Of a stretch of DNA of 7,779 bases, positions 6,201-7,779 are shown one piece after another (position 1 is the first letter of the stretch; each line of letters begins with the position of its first letter). Made by a program: the position numbers and the translations under genes. The DNA is from Euryarchaeota archaeon UBA60. Lineage in GTDB: Archaea; Thermoplasmatota; Poseidoniia; Poseidoniales; Poseidoniaceae. The stretch covers positions 4,497-12,275 of the forward strand of contig DARQ01000077.1 in the NCBI GenBank assembly GCA_002503395.1, given 5' to 3'. Under the pieces are notes generated by a model that ran no database searches, was not told the origin of the DNA, and saw only the letters and a program-made list of their open reading frames with translations.

Positions 6201-7779
6201 CATTCTACACGATTTACGTGCTCAAGGTGAACAGCAATTATCCCGTCAACGATAATGGCATACCAGAAAATGTCGATGATTTCATGGCCGTCGAGGTCAT
6301 CCCTGACTGCTCGGTCAACGGCACCATTATCAGTCTCTACAATGGCATTCCATTGACCGATGGCCAACCATACTGGATTGGAGTAGTCGCCAGTGATGAC
6401 TGGCTGAACGAGGACAAGGGTAACGTCAATATTGTCACCGCCACCCCATTCCGTAACCTGTTCGATTCCAATACCGCACCGAACCGAATCGGTAGTATCG
6501 AGGCCTGGGACCATCCCGACGATGATGGAACTGCGGTCGATGTACGCTGGACTCCGAGCAATGCCGACGACTTCGCCTACTACATCATATGGGCCGGAGA
6601 ATTCGATATGAGTAATCTCGAACTGGCCTGGTCTGACTTCGGGCCCGATGCCAGCGCCTGCGCCTGCATGCGCATCGACAAGCAATGGATTATCGATGAG
6701 ACGGCACCGATTGAAGTCACCATCCATAATTCCCTATACCAGTCAGCCTTGGGTGGAGATAGCCCCGAGATGGGTTATGTCGGTGATGTCCGACCGGATG
6801 TCACCATCAACGTCACCGTCACCGTGCACGATATCAAAGGCAATGTTGAATTGACAGAACTGACAACTGCTGAGGTCACCCCGGTAGATAATTCGCACGA
6901 TGATGAAGCGCCACCTCGAATCAACGACCTGGATGTCTACGACTTCCCGCTCGACGACGGCACCAGACTATTGCTGGAATTCGGATTATCGAGTGCATCA
7001 GACTTGGATTATTATGAGGTTTACGCCTCAACCAGCCCATTCTCCAGCGTCGGTCAGGCCGGCAATGGCCCAATGACTCCACTGAAGACCTTGAGCCGAA
7101 GCCACGAGCAACCCATTGTTCTAGACTCACTATTGCTGGGCAACCCGATATTACCGAATGTCCCGATAACCGTCGCCGTGGTCGCCTACGATACCAATGG
7201 CAATGTCCACCTTGATGGCTTGATGACGGTCACCGAGAGTGCGACCGATAACGGCATCTCCGACCCCGGTGCTTCATTACCCGATATCCTTGGGGTGAAG
7301 GGTGAATGGGATGAGGACGGACAGGCCATTCTCGTCACCTGGCTCCACAGTACCGATACCAGAGTCGAGTCCTACCGCATCTGGATCGGTGAAGATTCAT
7401 TCTCCCAGAGCGGCGATGTCATCGATGCGACGATGGTCGGAATGGAGAATAATGAGAATTCTTTCCGTATCTCGGTTCAAGCATTTGCCGAACTCGATAA
7501 TTCTACTTCATGGTGGATCGGCATATCGGCGGTCGATGAAATGACCTACCGGCACGAGATCTCTCCCGTCATAGTCGCCGCTTACAGTGACTCAGGTGAC
7601 GGTTCAAATGGCGGTGGTGAGACCACCACCACCGATGATAGGAGTTTCTTCGATGAAATATTAGAGCCGACAAATATGCTCATCATCATCCTGCTATTGG
7701 CCATTCTCGCGGTCATGGTGATGTTGGTTCGCGGCAAGGGTGGACGCCGCAATGTGATGTGGGAATTACAGGAGTCGAC
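2..7779 (+). CDS. Giant C-terminally membrane-anchored surface protein: multi-beta-propeller head, Fn3-like stalk (partial at both ends)
   Basis: One reading frame stays open for 2592 codons; base 1 is the last base of an upstream codon and bases 7778-7779 start a Thr codon, so the gene continues past both edges. Order seen: unassigned lead-in (1-84), about 35 degenerate beta-propeller blades (85-1664), a probable beta-sandwich (1672-1811), six Fn3-like modules (1813-2528), Gly/Thr linker, one transmembrane helix (2559-2576) and a basic tail. Domain periodicity holds from end to end, which argues against a hidden frameshift or fusion artefact. A signal peptide must lie upstream if the type I topology is right. 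Known of such folds: propellers and Fn3 modules on cell surfaces bind ligands, glycans or other proteins. Inferred: extracellular binding, adhesion or scaffolding. No kinase, protease or glycosidase motif was recognised, so no enzymatic role is proposed. The coding call is very secure; the function is not. Confidence 0.97.
770..985 (+). repeat. Two consecutive blades with clear signature (residues 257-328)
   Basis: The first blade runs LSSDRVTSFVVEG, RLLMPTAGGGVARYD; the second follows after W-L-G-T-W with GNGLASNEVHGVAHSG, RVFILSGDSIQEYN. Spacing between matching positions is about 43 residues, which fixes the repeat length. The G-L-A-S-N entry is the same element as G-L-P-N-N later in the protein. 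Confidence 0.75.
1868..1954 (+). other. Best match to the Reg_prop blade consensus (residues 623-651)
   Basis: Residues 623-651 read LPNNNIMSLHTDTYGN followed by VWIGTSNGMVQWD. This fits the two-component regulator propeller consensus closely: L-P-x-N-x-V/I, then D-x-x-G-x-x-W-I-G-T-x-x-G-L/M-x-x-W/Y-D. It is the strongest single piece of evidence for the family of the array. The next blade (TIYAGTNGGVCEWD, ending near 691) follows at the expected spacing and carries one of the few cysteines. Confidence 0.85.
3584..3634 (+). other. Glycine-rich loop inserted in a propeller blade (residues 1195-1211)
   Basis: After the strand QLLLGHK the chain reads SGTSGGGGNTQVSYGG before the next strand FSLIAARG. 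A flexible Gly/Ser loop of this length replaces the usual tight two- to four-residue turn. It sits at the same blade position as other enlarged loops in the second half of the array, at about 1043-1056, 1248-1255, 1288-1297 and 1384-1391. Confidence 0.6.
4229..4444 (+). repeat. Two consecutive clear blades near the end of the array (residues 1410-1481)
   Basis: GLPNNIINDFALTTTHILIA continues into TEGGLGMWN. The next blade is LDGLASNNIYSLDVYQNVVY followed by MGTPLGIGRWD. The entry motifs and closing G-L/I-G-x-W recur 42-43 residues apart. They show that the same fold continues more than 1100 residues beyond the first clear blades. Confidence 0.75.
4808..4834 (+). other. Possible calcium-binding DxDxDGxxDL motif inside a blade (residues 1603-1611)
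   Basis: Residues 1603-1611 are D-M-D-S-D-G-V-D-L, followed by LVTGNMGGARIE. This matches the D-x-D-x-D-G-x-D-L calcium loop of FG-GAP/VCBS integrin-type propeller blades. It occurs once in about 35 blades, at the start of the strand where other blades have 'DG-x-x-L-W-V-G'. Binding is inferred from the motif alone, and a chance match in this Asp-rich protein is possible. Confidence 0.45.
5015..5434 (+). other. Probable beta-sandwich domain between head and stalk (residues about 1672-1811)
   Basis: The blade pattern stops after GLLGWEP (1658-1664). What follows has the look of a single all-beta module: DMFVMRRAEPLNVGFGGFYD, a Gly/Pro turn (VPGPGGM), a strand pair around SLVLSSP, WVKSYGLAYSGTWDLNK, a short amphipathic helix-like piece (LQSNLQKAID), then RQVMLRLQSPENGSMYARI. 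I do not recognise a named family. The strand content and its place between propellers and Fn3 modules suggest a jelly-roll or carbohydrate-binding-like sandwich, but no binding residues can be assigned. Confidence 0.45.
5438..5779 (+). other. Fn3-like module 1 (residues about 1813-1926)
   Basis: The module opens VDVVDLWDRPDDGGGVLIAN with W-T following, then SRYVVYLHEG, and closes with SDYWAIVAVEYDGG. W-D-x-P-D-D-G-G, the strand ending in W, the Y-V-V-Y strand and the Y-W-A-I-V-A-V strand are the repeating landmarks of all six modules. The order matches the B, C and F strands of a fibronectin type III fold. Confidence 0.65.
5780..6100 (+). other. Fn3-like module 2 (residues about 1927-2033)
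   Basis: The opening is PPGWGSAEPNEGGEVGELYV then E-W, followed by ATNIYYST and VPYWLALTCEDEAGQENLSD. It has two cysteines, 1952 just after the conserved W and 2005 in the Y-W-L-A-L-T-C strand. These would lie on facing strands of one sandwich and could form a disulfide. Confidence 0.65.
6101..6472 (+). other. Fn3-like module 3 (residues about 2034-2157)
   Basis: PPPKINGVWAEDVDPDEGGR leads into IEVGWDIS, then CAFYTIYVLK and PYWIGVVASDDWLNEDKGN. This is the clearest example of the D-P-D-E-G-G opening. Cysteines 2066 and 2103 fall within the module, again as a pair. Confidence 0.7.
6473..6901 (+). other. Fn3-like module 4 (residues about 2158-2300)
   Basis: APNRIGSIEAWDHPDDDGTA then VDVRWTPSNADDFAYYIIWA match the module opening. 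It is about 20-30 residues longer than its neighbours: an extra segment with SACACMRIDKQW (C2220 and C2222) sits in the middle. The final strand reads VTINVTVTVHDIKGN in place of the usual Y-W motif. Confidence 0.65.
6902..7267 (+). other. Fn3-like module 5 (residues about 2301-2422)
   Basis: EAPPRINDLDVYDFPLDDGT, then LLLEFGLSSASDLDYYEVYA, and a final strand VPITVAVVAYDTNGN. It keeps the module layout, but the conserved B-strand Trp is replaced by Phe (E-F-G), and it has no cysteine. Confidence 0.65.
7268..7585 (+). other. Fn3-like module 6, membrane-proximal (residues about 2423-2528)
   Basis: LPDILGVKGEWDEDGQAILV then T-W, ESYRIWIGED, and a final strand SWWIGISAVDEM. The opening D-P-D-D-G-G is shortened to D-E-D-G. 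It ends at ISPVIVAAY just before the flexible linker, so it is the last folded extracellular unit. Confidence 0.65.
7586..7672 (+). other. Flexible Gly/Ser/Thr linker before the membrane (residues 2529-2557)
   Basis: SDSGDGSNGGGETTTTDD is followed by RSFFDEILEPT. The Thr run is encoded by four successive ACC codons (7622-7633). A short polar linker between the last Fn3-like module and the helix is usual for membrane-anchored surface proteins, and the Thr cluster could carry O-linked glycans (inference). Confidence 0.7.
7676..7729 (+). other. Single transmembrane helix (residues 2559-2576)
   Basis: MLIIILLLAILAVMVMLV is 18 residues of purely hydrophobic side chains, flanked by acidic sequence (DEILEP) on the N side and by RGKGGRR on the C side. 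The positive-inside rule puts the large N-terminal part outside the cell. It is the only such segment in the window. Confidence 0.93.
7730..7779 (+). other. Basic cytoplasmic tail, start of a W-E-L-Q-E motif (residues 2577-2592+)
   Basis: RGKGGRRNVMWELQES(T) follows the helix directly and is cut by the window edge. Five basic residues within seven form the stop-transfer signal. The W-E-L-Q-E-S-T run resembles tails I associate with giant Marine Group II surface proteins; this is recollection and not a database match. No cytoplasmic domain is seen before the edge, though one further downstream cannot be excluded. Confidence 0.6.

Noticed and set aside
6182..6727. 181-codon open frame on the - strand
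   Set aside because: It is antisense to Fn3-like modules 3 and 4, which are clearly encoded on the + strand, and no independent coding signal is visible.
7622..7633. Short ACC microsatellite as a phase-variation tract
   Set aside because: Four trinucleotide units are too few to be a convincing slippage tract, and unit changes would keep the frame.
7586..7779. Archaeosortase (PGF-CTERM-like) or LPXTG sorting signal at the C-terminal helix
   Set aside because: No PGF or LPxTG motif precedes the helix, and the tail beyond the basic residues is longer than those signals have. A permanent transmembrane anchor is simpler.

Overview
The whole window lies inside one giant protein-coding gene on the + strand. 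Reading codons from position 2, I translated all 2592 complete codons by hand and found no stop. The two leftover bases at the end (AC) begin a threonine codon. Both ends are open: there is no start codon context, signal peptide, promoter or stop codon here. I see no second gene, RNA gene, mobile element, CRISPR array or terminator. Residue numbers below count from the first complete codon (residue r starts at base 3r-1).

The visible protein has five parts. Residues 1-84 are an unassigned lead-in. Residues 85 to about 1664 are roughly 35 degenerate beta-propeller blades of about 45 residues each. They are of the 'two-component regulator propeller' (Reg_prop) or YVTN/WD-like kind, with the blade signature V/L-W/Y-V/I-G-T...G-V/I-A-R-Y/W-D, and are enough for about five propellers. 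Residues about 1672-1811 form an unassigned, probably beta-sandwich domain. Residues about 1813-2528 are six tandem Fn3-like modules, most opening with a D-x-P-D-D/E-G-G-like motif. The end is a short Gly/Thr linker, one transmembrane helix (2559-2576) and a basic cytoplasmic tail that begins RGKGGRR and runs into WELQES(T).

The layout is that of a type I, C-terminally anchored cell-surface protein: a propeller head held off the membrane by an Fn3 stalk, with almost nothing inside the cell. Likely roles are binding of extracellular ligands or polymers, adhesion, or scaffolding. No catalytic motif was recognised.

Organism: the very low lysine content (about 24 in 2592 residues), Asp/Gly/Thr/Asn/Trp richness, moderate GC, C-terminal single-pass anchor and the basic-W-E-L-Q-E tail resemble giant surface proteins of marine planktonic Euryarchaeota (Marine Group II, Poseidoniales). 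That placement is inference from memory of the family style. A marine bacterium with a similar giant surface protein is not excluded.
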